Source of the DNA: Halomonas eurihalina | GTDB lineage: Bacteria; Pseudomonadota; Gammaproteobacteria; Pseudomonadales; Halomonadaceae | Direction: 5' to 3' | Length of the DNA stretch: 64,000 bases | Assembly: GCF_008274785.1 (NCBI RefSeq) | Contig: NZ_VTPU01000001.1 | Span: 1-64,000 of the forward strand | In this document: in pieces, positions 18,745 to 27,866 of the stretch | Layout of the letters: the number at the start of each line of letters is the position of its first letter | How positions within the stretch are numbered: position 1 is the stretch's first letter | Notes under the pieces: generated by a model | The model's database searches: none | Seen by the model: only the letters and a program-made list of their open reading frames with translations | Told to the model about the DNA's origin: nothing | Position numbers and translations under genes: made by a program

Positions 18745-19566
18745 TCACGCCTTGTAGATTTGCGCCAACTTGCGTCGACGATATTCGGCCGGCGTTTCTC
18801 CGCCGTGGCGGCGAAAACGATGGGTAAAATGCGCCTGATCGTGAAAGCCGCATGCCAGGGCGACCTGGCTGATCGACGGCTCGGAGCGCGACAGCAGAGC
18901 CCTGGCATGCTTGAGGCGTTGCAGCAGATCCATCTGCGCGGGCGCCAATCCGACCTGATGGCGAAACGTTCGCTCGAGGGTCCGGCGACTCAAACCATGA
19001 TTCGCCACTGCTCGTTCGATCGTGAAGCGCCCGTTGTCGATCAGCGGCAGAAGACGCTGCACATGACCGATTCGGGGACCACTCGCTTCCGCCCGGGCCA
19101 GCAGCCAGGCATCGAGCCGCGCCAGTCGATCCTCCAACGACAGGCGCGGCAAGGCATCACGTATGGCTGGCCAGTCATCGGGTGCCCGCCTCGCCCATTG
19201 CTCGGCATCGCTCAGCGTCTCCAGTGACATACCGAATAACTGGAAGGCCCCACCGGGGCGAAAGCGAATGCCCAGGCTGGCTCCCACGGTCGTGGTATAG
19301 GCCGCCACCGGGCGCCGTGTGATGTCCCAGCCGGCGGATGGTCTCGTGGTATCGAGCCCCCTGAACGTCAGAGTGATCCCGCCATCGGGGTAGAGCTTGT
19401 CACGGGTCGGCGTCTCCGGAGGCGGGCCTTGCACGAACCAGTAATGATCCACCCAGGGCCGCAAGGCCGGCACCGGCAGCAGACGATGGATGACCAGGCG
19501 CGGCAAGACCAGTGGCGTCAGACCGGAGCGATGCCGGCGTGGATCAACGGACTGTCGGAACGTCAT
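18745..19566 (-). CDS. AraC-family transcriptional regulator
   Basis: 273 aa. The C-terminal double helix-turn-helix includes RTLERTFRHQVGLAPAQM and the signature ISQVALACGFHDQAHFTHRF, ending TPAEYRRRKL. The N-terminal half (ALRPWVDHYWFVQG, GASLGIRFRPGGA) is the sensor domain common in AraC proteins next to small detoxification genes. It is transcribed with the AhpD-like gene and divergent from nhaD. Confidence 0.9.
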   Translation of the reverse strand: MTFRQSVDPRRHRSGLTPLVLPRLVIHRLLPVPALRPWVDHYWFVQGPPPETPTRDKLYPDGGITLTFRGLDTTRPSAGWDITRRPVAAYTTTVGASLGIRFRPGGAFQLFGMSLETLSDAEQWARRAPDDWPAIRDALPRLSLEDRLARLDAWLLARAEASGPRIGHVQRLLPLIDNGRFTIERAVANHGLSRRTLERTFRHQVGLAPAQMDLLQRLKHARALLSRSEPSISQVALACGFHDQAHFTHRFRRHGGETPAEYRRRKLAQIYKA

Positions 19567-19781
19567 TCAGACCCCGCAATATCGGTGACTCGGCAACGCA
19601 GGACAGTATAGTTCAGCTCCCCTCCCGTCATGCCAGACGCAGCAGGGCCGCAATGCAGCAAAAAAAGTTCCTCGAAGAGAGTAATTAGCCGGCTCAAGAG
19701 ATGACGAACACTGTTTCTTTCATGTAGAATTCGCCTCGTTTTATCGCCCCTTCCGCCCTCCCGTCTCAGGATGCTTCCGTC

Positions 19782-21269
19782 ATGCTGACAAACCATCGTT
19801 CTCCACACTGGCTCCGGCACAGCGCCCGGTGGCCAGGCTTTCTCGTGCTCGCACTGTCGATTCTGCTGTTCAGTCCTCTCGCCCAGGCGGCCTCCGCCGG
19901 CGAGCTCGATCTTACCTCTACCCTACCTGGCTTCATCGCCGTCACCCTCTTCCTGGTCGCCTATGCGCTGGTGATGGCCGAAGAGCAGTTGCACATGCGC
20001 AAGTCCAAGCCGGTGCTGGTCGCCGCCGGCCTGATCTGGGCGATGATTGGCTGGGTCTATGTCCACTCGGGTCTGCCCGATCCCGCCGAAGAGGCCTTCA
20101 GCGAAACCCTGTTGGAATACAGCGAGTTGCTGCTCTTCCTGCTGGTGGCCATGACCTACATCAATGCCATGGAAGAGCGTCGCGTCTTCGATAAGCTGCG
20201 CGCCTGGCTGGTCGAGAAGGGCTTCAGCTACCGGGCGCTATTCTGGATCACCGGCATCCTCGCCTTCTGGATCTCGACCATCGCCAACAACCTCACCACC
20301 GCCATGCTGATGTGTGCCGTGGTGCTCAAGGTTGCCGAGGGCGACAAGCGCTTCATCAACCTCTGCTGCATCAACGTCGTGATCGCTTCCAACGCCGGCG
20401 GCGCCTTCAGCCCCTTCGGCGATATCACGACCCTGATGGTCTGGCAGGCCAAGCTGGTCGAGTTCCAGGAGTTCTTCAAGCTGCTCGGTCCTTCGCTGGT
20501 GAACTATCTGGTGCCGGCGATCGTGATGAGCCTGTTCATCAAGAACCGCAAGCCTGCTGCCCTCGAGGAGCATATCTGGCTCAAGCGCGGCGCGCGGCGC
20601 ATCGTCCTGCTGTTTCTGGTGACGATCGTCATCTCGGTACTGTGCCACACCATGCTGAACCTGCCGCCGGCACTCGGCATGATGACAGGCCTCGGTTTCC
20701 TGCAGTTCTTCGGCTACTACCTGCGCCAGAGCCTGCCTCGCTCGCTGGAGCGCAAGCGTACCCGCTACAGCCAGCGCGGCGACTGGCGCAAGCTGGAGTC
20801 ACTTGGCAGCGTGGTGCCCTTCGATGTCTTCACCCGAATCGCCCGCTCCGAATGGGATACCCTGCTGTTCTTCTACGGGGTGGTGATGTCCGTTGGAGGA
20901 CTGGGCTTCATGGGTTACCTGGCTCTGCTCTCCGAGACCCTCTACACGGGTTGGGATCCGGTCTGGGCGAACATCGTGCTGGGCCTGGTCTCGTCGGTGG
21001 TCGACAACATCCCGGTCATGTTTGCTGTCATCTCCATGGAGCCCGACATGTCCATGGGCAACTGGCTGCTGATCACCCTCACCGCTGGCGTGGGCGGCAG
21101 CCTGCTCTCGGTGGGCTCCGCTGCCGGTGTGGCGCTGATGGGCCAGGCGCGCGGCATCTACACGTTTGCCAGCCACATGCGTTGGGCGCCGGTCATCGCC
21201 CTGGGCTATGTGGCCAGCGTGATCGCCCACCTGATGATCAACGCTGACAGCTTCGCCATCTTCCACTAA
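19782..21269 (+). CDS. nhaD: NhaD: Na+/H+ antiporter
   Basis: 495 aa ion transporter of the NhaD family. A cleavable-looking N-terminal segment ends SPLAQAASA, followed by roughly 12 membrane helices. Family landmarks include FWISTIANNLTTAMLMCAVVL, ASNAGGAFSPFGDITTLMVW, SSVVDNIPVMFAVIS and VGGSLLSVGSAAGVALMG. NhaD exports Na+ or Li+ in exchange for protons at alkaline pH, a core task in halophiles. It is monocistronic and closed by a terminator. Confidence 0.95.
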   Translation: MLTNHRSPHWLRHSARWPGFLVLALSILLFSPLAQAASAGELDLTSTLPGFIAVTLFLVAYALVMAEEQLHMRKSKPVLVAAGLIWAMIGWVYVHSGLPDPAEEAFSETLLEYSELLLFLLVAMTYINAMEERRVFDKLRAWLVEKGFSYRALFWITGILAFWISTIANNLTTAMLMCAVVLKVAEGDKRFINLCCINVVIASNAGGAFSPFGDITTLMVWQAKLVEFQEFFKLLGPSLVNYLVPAIVMSLFIKNRKPAALEEHIWLKRGARRIVLLFLVTIVISVLCHTMLNLPPALGMMTGLGFLQFFGYYLRQSLPRSLERKRTRYSQRGDWRKLESLGSVVPFDVFTRIARSEWDTLLFFYGVVMSVGGLGFMGYLALLSETLYTGWDPVWANIVLGLVSSVVDNIPVMFAVISMEPDMSMGNWLLITLTAGVGGSLLSVGSAAGVALMGQARGIYTFASHMRWAPVIALGYVASVIAHLMINADSFAIFH

Positions 21270-21286
21270 GCTCCGAATGACCTGCT

Positions 21287-21314
21287 CCCGCCCGGCGCCC
21301 GCCGGGCGGGCTTT
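21287..21314 (+). terminator. Terminator after nhaD
   Basis: CCCGCCCGG (21287-21295) pairs with CCGGGCGGG (21302-21310), followed by CTTT. The T run is short. Confidence 0.7.
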
Positions 21315-21793
21315 CACTCCTCACCTTCTTCCAGCCCGAGGCGTGCGTGCCATTCGGCGATGCTCTCGTCTGGATAGCCGGCGAAGCAGCGATCCCGCTC
21401 TTTTGGCTCGATCTCCACCCAGTCCGGCTTGTTCTCCAACATCAGGTGCACGCGCTCGGGAGGCCTTGGCAACTCGCTGTCGATGGCCGAGGCGAAGGGA
21501 TGCACGAGCTCCGGCCAGCGCGGATCGAACACCCAGAGCGCGCTGGCACACCGCGAACAAAAATGTCGCTCCCCGGGGCTCGTCCGGCCGTCGATCTTGG
21601 CCTGATAGATCGACGTGTGCTCGGCACCATGAACCACCAGGGTGTCCGCATCGCCACTCAGGTTGACGGCATAACCGCCCCCACCGGCCGTCTTGCGACA
21701 GATCGAACAATAGCAGCGATTGAAGGGATAGGGATGCGGCGACACGACGCGAAACTGCACCGCTCCGCAATGACAGGAACCCTCGAGTAACAT
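21314..21793 (-). CDS. GFA-family (CENP-V/GFA) zinc protein
   Basis: 159 aa. Zinc-binding cysteines follow the GFA pattern: SCHCGAVQF at the N-terminus, RCYCSICRKT near residue 27 and HFCSRCASALWVFD near residue 78. The family was named for spontaneous glutathione-formaldehyde adducts, but its true activity is unclear. It is convergent with nhaD. A decayed member also occurs in the integron cassettes at 39590-39968. Confidence 0.88.
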   Translation of the reverse strand: MLLEGSCHCGAVQFRVVSPHPYPFNRCYCSICRKTAGGGGYAVNLSGDADTLVVHGAEHTSIYQAKIDGRTSPGERHFCSRCASALWVFDPRWPELVHPFASAIDSELPRPPERVHLMLENKPDWVEIEPKERDRCFAGYPDESIAEWHARLGLEEGEE

Positions 21794-21992
21794 GATGATT
21801 CTCCCTGACGCCTTGCGTTAACTGGACTAAGCGTAGAAAACCGGGGGCAACAGAACCAGGCACTTTCTCCCCACAGCAACTTCTCACGCCTCCCCCGTAT
21901 CCGAAACGCCAATGTTGGTGGACGCGGGTGTGCAGCGACGCTTCCCGCGCTAGGATGACACGGGTCGCCATTCACTCCATGAGGGAGTACCG

Positions 21993-22076
21993 ATGCACAG
22001 GACAGCCAGCGCACGCCGAACACGTGCCGTGACACCAAGCGTGCCACCAGCGACACGGGAGGTGGCCAGTGAGTGA
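21993..22076 (+). CDS. Possible 27-codon leader peptide upstream of the ABC genes
   Basis: A GAGGGAG site lies 4 nt before an ATG at 21993 that opens a 27-codon frame rich in Arg, Ala and Thr. It ends at 22076, overlapping the GTG start of the ABC ATPase by 8 bp. Overlap and a strong ribosome site suggest translational coupling, but no homologue is known to me. The rest of 21794-22068 shows nothing recognisable. Confidence 0.3.
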   Translation: MHRTASARRTRAVTPSVPPATREVASE

Positions 22077-23019
22077 TGCCACGGTGATTCATGTCGAAGA
22101 TTTGTCGAAGGTCTATGACAGCGGTTTCCAGGCCCTCAAGGGCATCGATCTCGAGATCCGGCGCGGCGAGATCTTCGCCCTGCTCGGCCCGAACGGCGCC
22201 GGCAAGACCACCCTGATCAGCGTGATCTGCGGGCTGGTCAATGCCAGCGGCGGCAAGGTGCTGGTGGATGGCCACGACAATGTCCATGACTACCGCGAGG
22301 CCCGTTCGCGCATCGGCCTGGTGCCGCAGGAATTGACCGGCGAGGCCTTCTCCACGGTCTGGGACACGGTGAGCTTCAGCCGCGGCCTGTTCGGCAAGCC
22401 GGCCTCGCCCGGCCATGTCGAGAAGACCCTGCGCTCGCTGAGCCTCTGGGAAAAACGCCGCAACAAGTTGATCACGCTTTCCGGCGGTATGAAGCGACGC
22501 GTGCTGATTGCCAAGGCACTGGCCCACGAACCGCAGATTCTCTTTCTCGACGAACCCACCGCCGGCGTCGACGTCGAGCTGCGCCGCGACATGTGGGAGG
22601 TGGTGAGGGGCCTGCGCGAGAACGGCGTGACTATCATCCTCACTACCCACTACATCGAAGAAGCCGAAGAGATGGCCGACCGCATCGGTGTGATCCGTGC
22701 CGGCGAACTGGTGCTGGTGGAGGAAAAGCGCGAACTGATGCGCAAGCTCGGCAGCAAGGCGCTGACTCTGCATCTCAGCGAGCCGCTGACACGCATCCCC
22801 GACACCCTCACCGGCCATGACCTGACCCTCGAGGAAGACGGCCACGCCCTGGTCTACACCTACGATGCCGCACGCCAGGCAGAGGGCGAGGACGAGCCCG
22901 CAGGCATCGCCGAGTTGCTGGCCGACCTGGAAGCCGCCGGCATTCACTTCAAGGATCTCCACACTCGGCAGAGTTCCCTCGAGGAGATCTTCGTCAGCCT
23001 GGTCCGGGAGGACGCATGA
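22069..23019 (+). CDS. ABC-2 type transporter ATP-binding protein (YadG-like)
   Basis: 316 aa ATPase. Walker A is GPNGAGKTT near residue 39, the Q-loop lies in VPQELT, the signature is LSGGMKRR, Walker B is [12 protein letters not shown] and the switch histidine is in [13 protein letters not shown]-terminal extension of about 90 residues follows. The start is GTG, with GGGAGG 7 nt upstream. Its stop overlaps the permease ATG, and together they form a YadGH-like exporter of unknown substrate. Confidence 0.93.
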   Translation: MSDATVIHVEDLSKVYDSGFQALKGIDLEIRRGEIFALLGPNGAGKTTLISVICGLVNASGGKVLVDGHDNVHDYREARSRIGLVPQELTGEAFSTVWDTVSFSRGLFGKPASPGHVEKTLRSLSLWEKRRNKLITLSGGMKRRVLIAKALAHEPQILFLDEPTAGVDVELRRDMWEVVRGLRENGVTIILTTHYIEEAEEMADRIGVIRAGELVLVEEKRELMRKLGSKALTLHLSEPLTRIPDTLTGHDLTLEEDGHALVYTYDAARQAEGEDEPAGIAELLADLEAAGIHFKDLHTRQSSLEEIFVSLVREDA

Positions 23020-23777
23020 ACCTGAGATCCGTGAAGACCATCTACGTCGCCGAGATGGCGCGCAGCCTGCGCACCGTGCTGCAGAGCATCGTCTCGCCGG
23101 TGATCTCGACATCGCTTTACTTCGTGGTATTCGGCGCGGCCATCGGTACCCGCATCAGCGAAGTGGACGGCGTCAGCTACGGTGCCTTCATCGTACCCGG
23201 CCTGATCATGCTGATGCTGCTCACCCAGAGCGTTTCCAACGCCTCCTTCGGGATCTTCTTCCCACGCTTCACCGGCACCATCTACGAGATTCTCTCGGCG
23301 CCCATCTCGTATTTCGAGGTAGTGCTCGGCTTCGTCGGCGCCGCGGCCACCAAGTCGGTGATCCTGGGCCTGATCGTGCTGGCCACGGCCAGCCTGTTCG
23401 TGCCCTTCACCATCGCCCATCCATTGATGATGCTGCTGTTTCTGGTGCTCACCTCCCTGACCTTCAGCCTGCTGGGCTTCATCATCGGCATCTGGGCCGA
23501 CGGCTTCGAAAAGCTCCAGCTGGTGCCGCTGCTGGTGATCACGCCCCTGACGTTTCTCGGCGGCACCTTCTATTCCATCGACATGCTGCCCCCTGCCTGG
23601 CAGGTCGTGACGCTGGCCAACCCGGTGGTATATCTGGTCAGTGGCTTCCGCTGGAGCTTCTATGGCATGGGCGATGTCAGCATCTGGGCCAGCCTCGGCA
23701 TGATCGCGCTCTTCCTGGCGGTCTCACTGGCCGTGGTGAACTGGATCTTCCGTACCGGCTATCGGCTCAAGCCCTGA
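23016..23777 (+). CDS. ABC-2 type transporter permease (YadH-like)
   Basis: 253 aa inner-membrane permease with six hydrophobic segments and the ABC-2 signature near [21 protein letters not shown]. The start overlaps the ATPase stop as ATGA. Closely related pairs (YadGH) are widely conserved in proteobacteria, but their substrate is not established. Confidence 0.92.
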   Translation: MNLRSVKTIYVAEMARSLRTVLQSIVSPVISTSLYFVVFGAAIGTRISEVDGVSYGAFIVPGLIMLMLLTQSVSNASFGIFFPRFTGTIYEILSAPISYFEVVLGFVGAAATKSVILGLIVLATASLFVPFTIAHPLMMLLFLVLTSLTFSLLGFIIGIWADGFEKLQLVPLLVITPLTFLGGTFYSIDMLPPAWQVVTLANPVVYLVSGFRWSFYGMGDVSIWASLGMIALFLAVSLAVVNWIFRTGYRLKP

Positions 23778-23879
23778 CGCTCGCTTTCGCCACCTTCCAC
23801 CGCTGCTCCATCGGGGCAGCCGAACCCGGGGCTCTTGCGGTATCATCGCCGCCCGTCATCCGCGAGCCGCGAGGTCCCC

Positions 23880-24875
23880 ATGCCGATCCTGCACAGCATC
23901 ATCCACCGCATCGACAAACGAGACGGCGAGAGCCCCGCCCGGGTCGTGCCCGCCTCGGGGGAACTCGAGGCCTCGGCCGCCCTCGACGAGCTGCTGGCCG
24001 GGCTCAACGACGCCTATCATGCCAAGGCCAAGAGCTGGGGACGCTTCAACGACGACACCCAGGCCAGCCTGCCCGGCCATCTGAAGCGCTACCTGGACGA
24101 CGAACTCGATTTCACCGAACTGACCCACGAACTGGCCCATGCCATCGCCCCCCTGGTCGACGATCACCTGCCGTTGGGCGGCCACCTGCTGGTCGTCGAT
24201 CATCGCCAAGGCGAGGCGCGCTACCTGATCATGGCGCTGCTTCACCACCGCGAGGGCTTCGGTATCGGCGAGCAACTGGAGATCGTGCCCAGCCGGCAAC
24301 TCAACCTCTCCCAGATGACACTCGGCGCGCGCCTCGATATCGGCCAGTGGCACTCCGGCAGCGCCTCTCACCCCTATCTGTCCTACACGCGCGATCGCGG
24401 TGGCCGCAAGCTCGCCGACGCCTTCGCCGAGGTGCTGGGCGCCAGCGAATCGCTCGATGCCTCCCAGGAAACGCGCACCCTGCTCAAGGCCTTCAGCGAC
24501 TACGTGGAAAACGAGGACCTGCCGGAGGAAACCAGCCGCGAGAAGACCGACGCCCTGATCGACTACGCCAGCGACCAGGCCAGCCGTGGCGAGCCGATGA
24601 CGCTGGAGGAACTCTCCGAGTTGGTCGACGAGCAGCAGCCGAAGGCCTTCTACGAGCACATCCGCAACAGCGATTACGGCCTGGCACCCGAGATTCCCCC
24701 GGACAAGCGCACCCTCAAGGCCTTCAAGCGCTTCACGGGACGCGCGGCCGGCGTTTCGATCAGTTTCGACTCCCACCTGCTCGGCGCCGCCGTGGAATAC
24801 GACGAGGAAAACGACCGGCTGATCATCAAGCAGGTGCCCACCGGACTGCGCAAGCAACTACGGAAAGAGGAATAA
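23880..24875 (+). CDS. NdpA/YejK-type nucleoid-associated protein
   Basis: 331 aa (E. coli YejK has 335). Recognised from the N-terminal IHRIDKRDGESPA, LTHELAHAIAPLVDDH, GGHLLVVDHRQGEARYLIMALL and the late GRAAGVSISFDSHLLG. It binds the nucleoid, and its biochemical role is poorly defined. The ATG at 23880 follows GCGAGGTCCCC, and the frame is open further upstream. It is convergent with the LysE-type gene. Confidence 0.93.
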   Translation: MPILHSIIHRIDKRDGESPARVVPASGELEASAALDELLAGLNDAYHAKAKSWGRFNDDTQASLPGHLKRYLDDELDFTELTHELAHAIAPLVDDHLPLGGHLLVVDHRQGEARYLIMALLHHREGFGIGEQLEIVPSRQLNLSQMTLGARLDIGQWHSGSASHPYLSYTRDRGGRKLADAFAEVLGASESLDASQETRTLLKAFSDYVENEDLPEETSREKTDALIDYASDQASRGEPMTLEELSELVDEQQPKAFYEHIRNSDYGLAPEIPPDKRTLKAFKRFTGRAAGVSISFDSHLLGAAVEYDEENDRLIIKQVPTGLRKQLRKEE

Positions 24876-24939
24876 AGGGGCAAGACATAAGAGGGAAGAA
24901 GGAAGACAGCTGAGCGCAGCAATAAATCAGCGTTTCCCC

Positions 24940-25578
24940 CTAGCGCTCGCTCAGCGCCAACTTCACCCCCAATAGCACGAACAGGCCCCCCAGCCCCTTC
25001 TCCAGCCAGGCGCCGAGTCGCCGATGGCCGCTCATGGCACGCGCCAGCCGAGCGCCGAGGAACACCAGCGGCGGCTCGATCACTGCCGCCACCAGGATGA
25101 TCAGGGCGCCGTGCAGGGCCAGTTGCAGGGCGGCGGGACCGGCCCCGGGCACCACGAACTGGGGCAGAAAGGCCAGGAAAAATATCGCCACCTTGGGGTT
25201 GAGCGCCGACACCAGGATCCCCTGACGGAAGATGGCCCCTGAACGAGGCGTGCTCGGCACGCTGACGCTGGATGCCGCTTCGGCCCCGCGACGCAACAGG
25301 ATCTGCAGCCCCAGCCACACCAGGTAGGCCGCGCCGATCCATTTCACCAGCGAGAACGCCAGTGCCGAGGTGGCCAGCACTGCCGAGAGTCCCAACGCCG
25401 CCATGCCCACATGCAGCGCGGCACCGCTCCAGACCCCGAACATGGCGGCGACACCGCCACGCCGACCGTGCCTGGCAGTCTGTCCGAGAATGAACGCCAT
25501 ATCGGGGCCCGGCGACAGATTCAGCAGAACCGCGGCGGAGAGGAAGGTCATCCAATGGGCCAGCGAATAGGTCAGCAT
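24940..25578 (-). CDS. LysE/RhtB-family amino-acid exporter
   Basis: 212 aa with about six helices. The family segment LLNLSPGPDMAFILGQTARHGRRGG is at residues 17-41, and ALNPKVAIFFLAFLPQFV lies near residue 115. Members export amino acids such as lysine, homoserine or threonine; the substrate here is unknown. The ATG at 25578 follows AAGGAG. Confidence 0.9.
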   Translation of the reverse strand: MLTYSLAHWMTFLSAAVLLNLSPGPDMAFILGQTARHGRRGGVAAMFGVWSGAALHVGMAALGLSAVLATSALAFSLVKWIGAAYLVWLGLQILLRRGAEAASSVSVPSTPRSGAIFRQGILVSALNPKVAIFFLAFLPQFVVPGAGPAALQLALHGALIILVAAVIEPPLVFLGARLARAMSGHRRLGAWLEKGLGGLFVLLGVKLALSER

Positions 25579-25727
25579 GATGACGGGCTCCTTGTCACTG
25601 TGACGACGATGGGGAGGACATATCAAGACTATCGCCGTTGAGCCGGAAAGGCGACGCCGATTCGACTGCCCTGCCATGAGGCACGCAGGCGCTCGACGGT
25701 AACCAACTGGTGCAGCCCAACATGAAA

Positions 25728-25754
25728 GCGGCGGCCCAAGACATGGGCCGCCGC
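25728..25754. repeat. 11-bp perfect inverted repeat in the 486-bp gap upstream of lysE
   Basis: GCGGCGGCCCA (25728-25738) pairs perfectly with TGGGCCGCCGC (25744-25754) around AGACA. On the + strand, long T tracts begin about 16 nt later rather than at once, so it is not a clean terminator. The surrounding gap 25579-26064 has no credible coding frame. Confidence 0.55.
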
Positions 25755-25807
25755 ATGACGAAATCCTCAACTTTTTGTTTTTGTTTTACTTTTTTTATAC
25801 AGGCATG

Positions 25808-25873
25808 ATTTTCGGATAATAAAGGACGTGAGCTGGCGTGCTCCTCTTGTCCCCTTCGGGGGACATTTTTTTT
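25808..25873 (+). ncRNA. Candidate small RNA with a strong terminator
   Basis: GTCCCC-TTCG-GGGGAC (25849-25864) is followed by an eight-T run, a textbook terminator, yet no + strand gene lies upstream. A TATACA box at 25796-25801 would start an RNA of about 65 nt near 25808. The predicted RNA contains several GGA triplets. No family match is known to me. Existence and start are inferred. Confidence 0.4.
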
Positions 25874-26064
25874 GTTGGGCCCCCGAGGTCCACCGACATG
25901 CCTGTCGTGATCTCGTTGTTTGCGCTCATGAAACGTCATTCGACACGCCGCGACAATCCGACCTTGGTTGCACGTATTCGACTCACGATGCTCACACGAT
26001 TTGATGGAAATGGATTCCATGAAGCATTCTAGGCATCGGAAACGCCACAATGGAGTCTTTTCCC

Positions 26065-26946
26065 ATGCCCCACTCCCGCCTCGGTTTCATCGGTATCGGC
26101 CTGATGGGCGATCCCATGTCACGGCGCCTGAGCGACGCCGGCTTCGATGTCACCCTCTGGAACCGCTCGCCCGAGAAAGCCGCCGCCGTGGCCGCCGACA
26201 GCAGCGCACGGCTTGCCGACGACGTCGCCTCGCTGATCCAGAGCGTCGATGTGATCATGCTGTGCCTGGCCAACACCGAGGTCGTGCAGGAGCTCGTGTT
26301 CGGTCCCGATGGCCTGGCCGAGCATGGGCAGCAGGGTCAGTTGGTGATCGACCTGTCCAGCAGCGACCCCGACGCCACCCGACACATGGCCGCGGCACTT
26401 GCCGAACGCCGCGGAATGCGCTGGGTGGATGCCCCCGTCTCCGGCGGTGTGGTCGGTGCCGAGGCCGGCACGCTCGCCATCATGTGCGGTGGGGAGAACC
26501 ACGACATTGACGCCGCCCGCCCCCTGCTCGAACCGCTCTCCGCGCGCATCACGCACATGGGCCCGGTGGGCAGCGGCCAGGTGACCAAGCTCTGCAACCA
26601 GATGATCGTCGGCTGTCAGGCGGCGGTGATCGCCGAAGCCGTGGCCCTGGCCGAGACCAGCGGCGTCGATGCCTCGCGGCTCACCGAAGCTCTAGCCGGC
26701 GGCTTCGCCGACTCCACGCCGCTGCGCATCCTCACCCCGCGCATGGCCGCCAGCGACTTCACGTCGCCGCCCTGGCACCTGCGTACCCTGCTCAAGGACC
26801 TGGACATGGCCGTGACCCAGGGCGGCCGCTCCCTCAGCGCCACGCCAATGAGCGGTCTGGCCGCCCAGTTGATGCGGGCCCATGCCGCCCATGGCCACGG
26901 CGAGAGTGATCCGGCCACGCTGGTCGAGACCTATCGCCAAGCCTGA
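26065..26946 (+). CDS. 3-hydroxyisobutyrate dehydrogenase-family NAD(P) oxidoreductase
   Basis: 293 aa beta-hydroxyacid dehydrogenase. The NAD(P) motif GFIGIGLMGDPMSRRL opens the protein, the substrate loop DAPVSGGVVGAEAGTLAIM lies near residue 120, and the catalytic lysine is in GSGQVTKLCNQ. Family substrates include 3-hydroxyisobutyrate and tartronate semialdehyde, and the one used here is unclear. The ATG at 26065 follows GGAG; an upstream ATG at 26050 has a weaker site. Confidence 0.9.
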   Translation: MPHSRLGFIGIGLMGDPMSRRLSDAGFDVTLWNRSPEKAAAVAADSSARLADDVASLIQSVDVIMLCLANTEVVQELVFGPDGLAEHGQQGQLVIDLSSSDPDATRHMAAALAERRGMRWVDAPVSGGVVGAEAGTLAIMCGGENHDIDAARPLLEPLSARITHMGPVGSGQVTKLCNQMIVGCQAAVIAEAVALAETSGVDASRLTEALAGGFADSTPLRILTPRMAASDFTSPPWHLRTLLKDLDMAVTQGGRSLSATPMSGLAAQLMRAHAAHGHGESDPATLVETYRQA

Positions 26947-27014
26947 CACCGCAGGTGATTGTCGGCACAGGCAGCCTTACGTACACTCGTTTGAATACAG
27001 ACACGAGGCGATTC

Positions 27015-27860
27015 ATGGCATTCGACAGCAGCTCGACCTATGTGGCCACCGAGGCCTTGAAGCAGGCGGTCAACGCCGCCGTCACCCTGCAGCGCCCCCT
27101 GCTGATCAAGGGCGAACCGGGCACCGGCAAGACGCTGCTGGCCGAGGAGCTGGCAGCATCACTGGATACGCGACTGATCACCTGGCACATCAAGTCGACC
27201 ACCAAGGCCGCCCAGGGGCTCTACGAATACGACGCCGTCAGCCGGCTGCGGGATTCGCAACTGGGCATCGAAGGCGTGGAGAACGTGGCCAACTACCTGC
27301 ATCCCGGCAAGCTGTGGGAAGCCTTCACCAGCGACGAGCGGGTGGTTCTGCTGATCGACGAGATCGACAAGGCCGACATCGAGTTCCCCAACGACCTGCT
27401 CCAGGAACTCGACCGCATGGAGTTCCACGTCTATGAAACCGGCGAGACCATTCGTGCCCGTCAGCGCCCGGTGGTGGTGATCACGTCCAACAACGAGAAG
27501 GAACTGCCCGACGCCTTCCTGCGTCGCTGCTTCTTCCATTACATCGACTTTCCCGACAAGCAGACGATGCAGGACATCGTCGACGTGCACTTCCCCGAGA
27601 TCGCGCCACGCCTCGTCGGCCAGGCCCTGGAGGTGTTCTTCGAGCTGCGCGAGGCCCCGGGGCTCAAGAAGAAGCCCTCCACCTCCGAGCTGGTCGACTG
27701 GCTGAAGCTGCTGATGGCCGACGAACTGGCCCAGGAAGCGCTCTACCAACGCGACCCTGCGCGCGCCCTTCCCCCGCTGGCCGGCGCCCTGGTCAAGAAC
27801 GAGCAGGATACCCAACTGCTCGAGCGGCTGGCCTTCATGATGCGTCGGCAAAGGCGCTGA
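27015..27860 (+). CDS. MoxR-type AAA+ ATPase
   Basis: 281 aa AAA+ chaperone-like ATPase. Walker A is KGEPGTGKTLLAEEL near residue 32, Walker B is VVLLIDEIDKAD near residue 115, sensor 1 is VVVITSNNEKELPDAFLRRC. MoxR ATPases work with VWA-domain partners to insert metals or remodel complexes; the partner is encoded 6 bp downstream. The target enzyme is not evident from the neighbourhood. Confidence 0.93.
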   Translation: MAFDSSSTYVATEALKQAVNAAVTLQRPLLIKGEPGTGKTLLAEELAASLDTRLITWHIKSTTKAAQGLYEYDAVSRLRDSQLGIEGVENVANYLHPGKLWEAFTSDERVVLLIDEIDKADIEFPNDLLQELDRMEFHVYETGETIRARQRPVVVITSNNEKELPDAFLRRCFFHYIDFPDKQTMQDIVDVHFPEIAPRLVGQALEVFFELREAPGLKKKPSTSELVDWLKLLMADELAQEALYQRDPARALPPLAGALVKNEQDTQLLERLAFMMRRQRR

Positions 27861-27866
27861 TCCGCC

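Noticed and set aside
21658..23112. 484-codon minus-strand frame opposite the ABC ATPase
   Set aside because: Antisense shadow of a clear ATPase gene; composition and lack of motifs argue against coding.
22865..24913. 682-codon open frame on the + strand over the ABC permease and ndpA
   Set aside because: High-GC shadow: Pro/Arg/His-rich translation with no family pattern, while yadH-like and ndpA-like genes in the other frames match fully.
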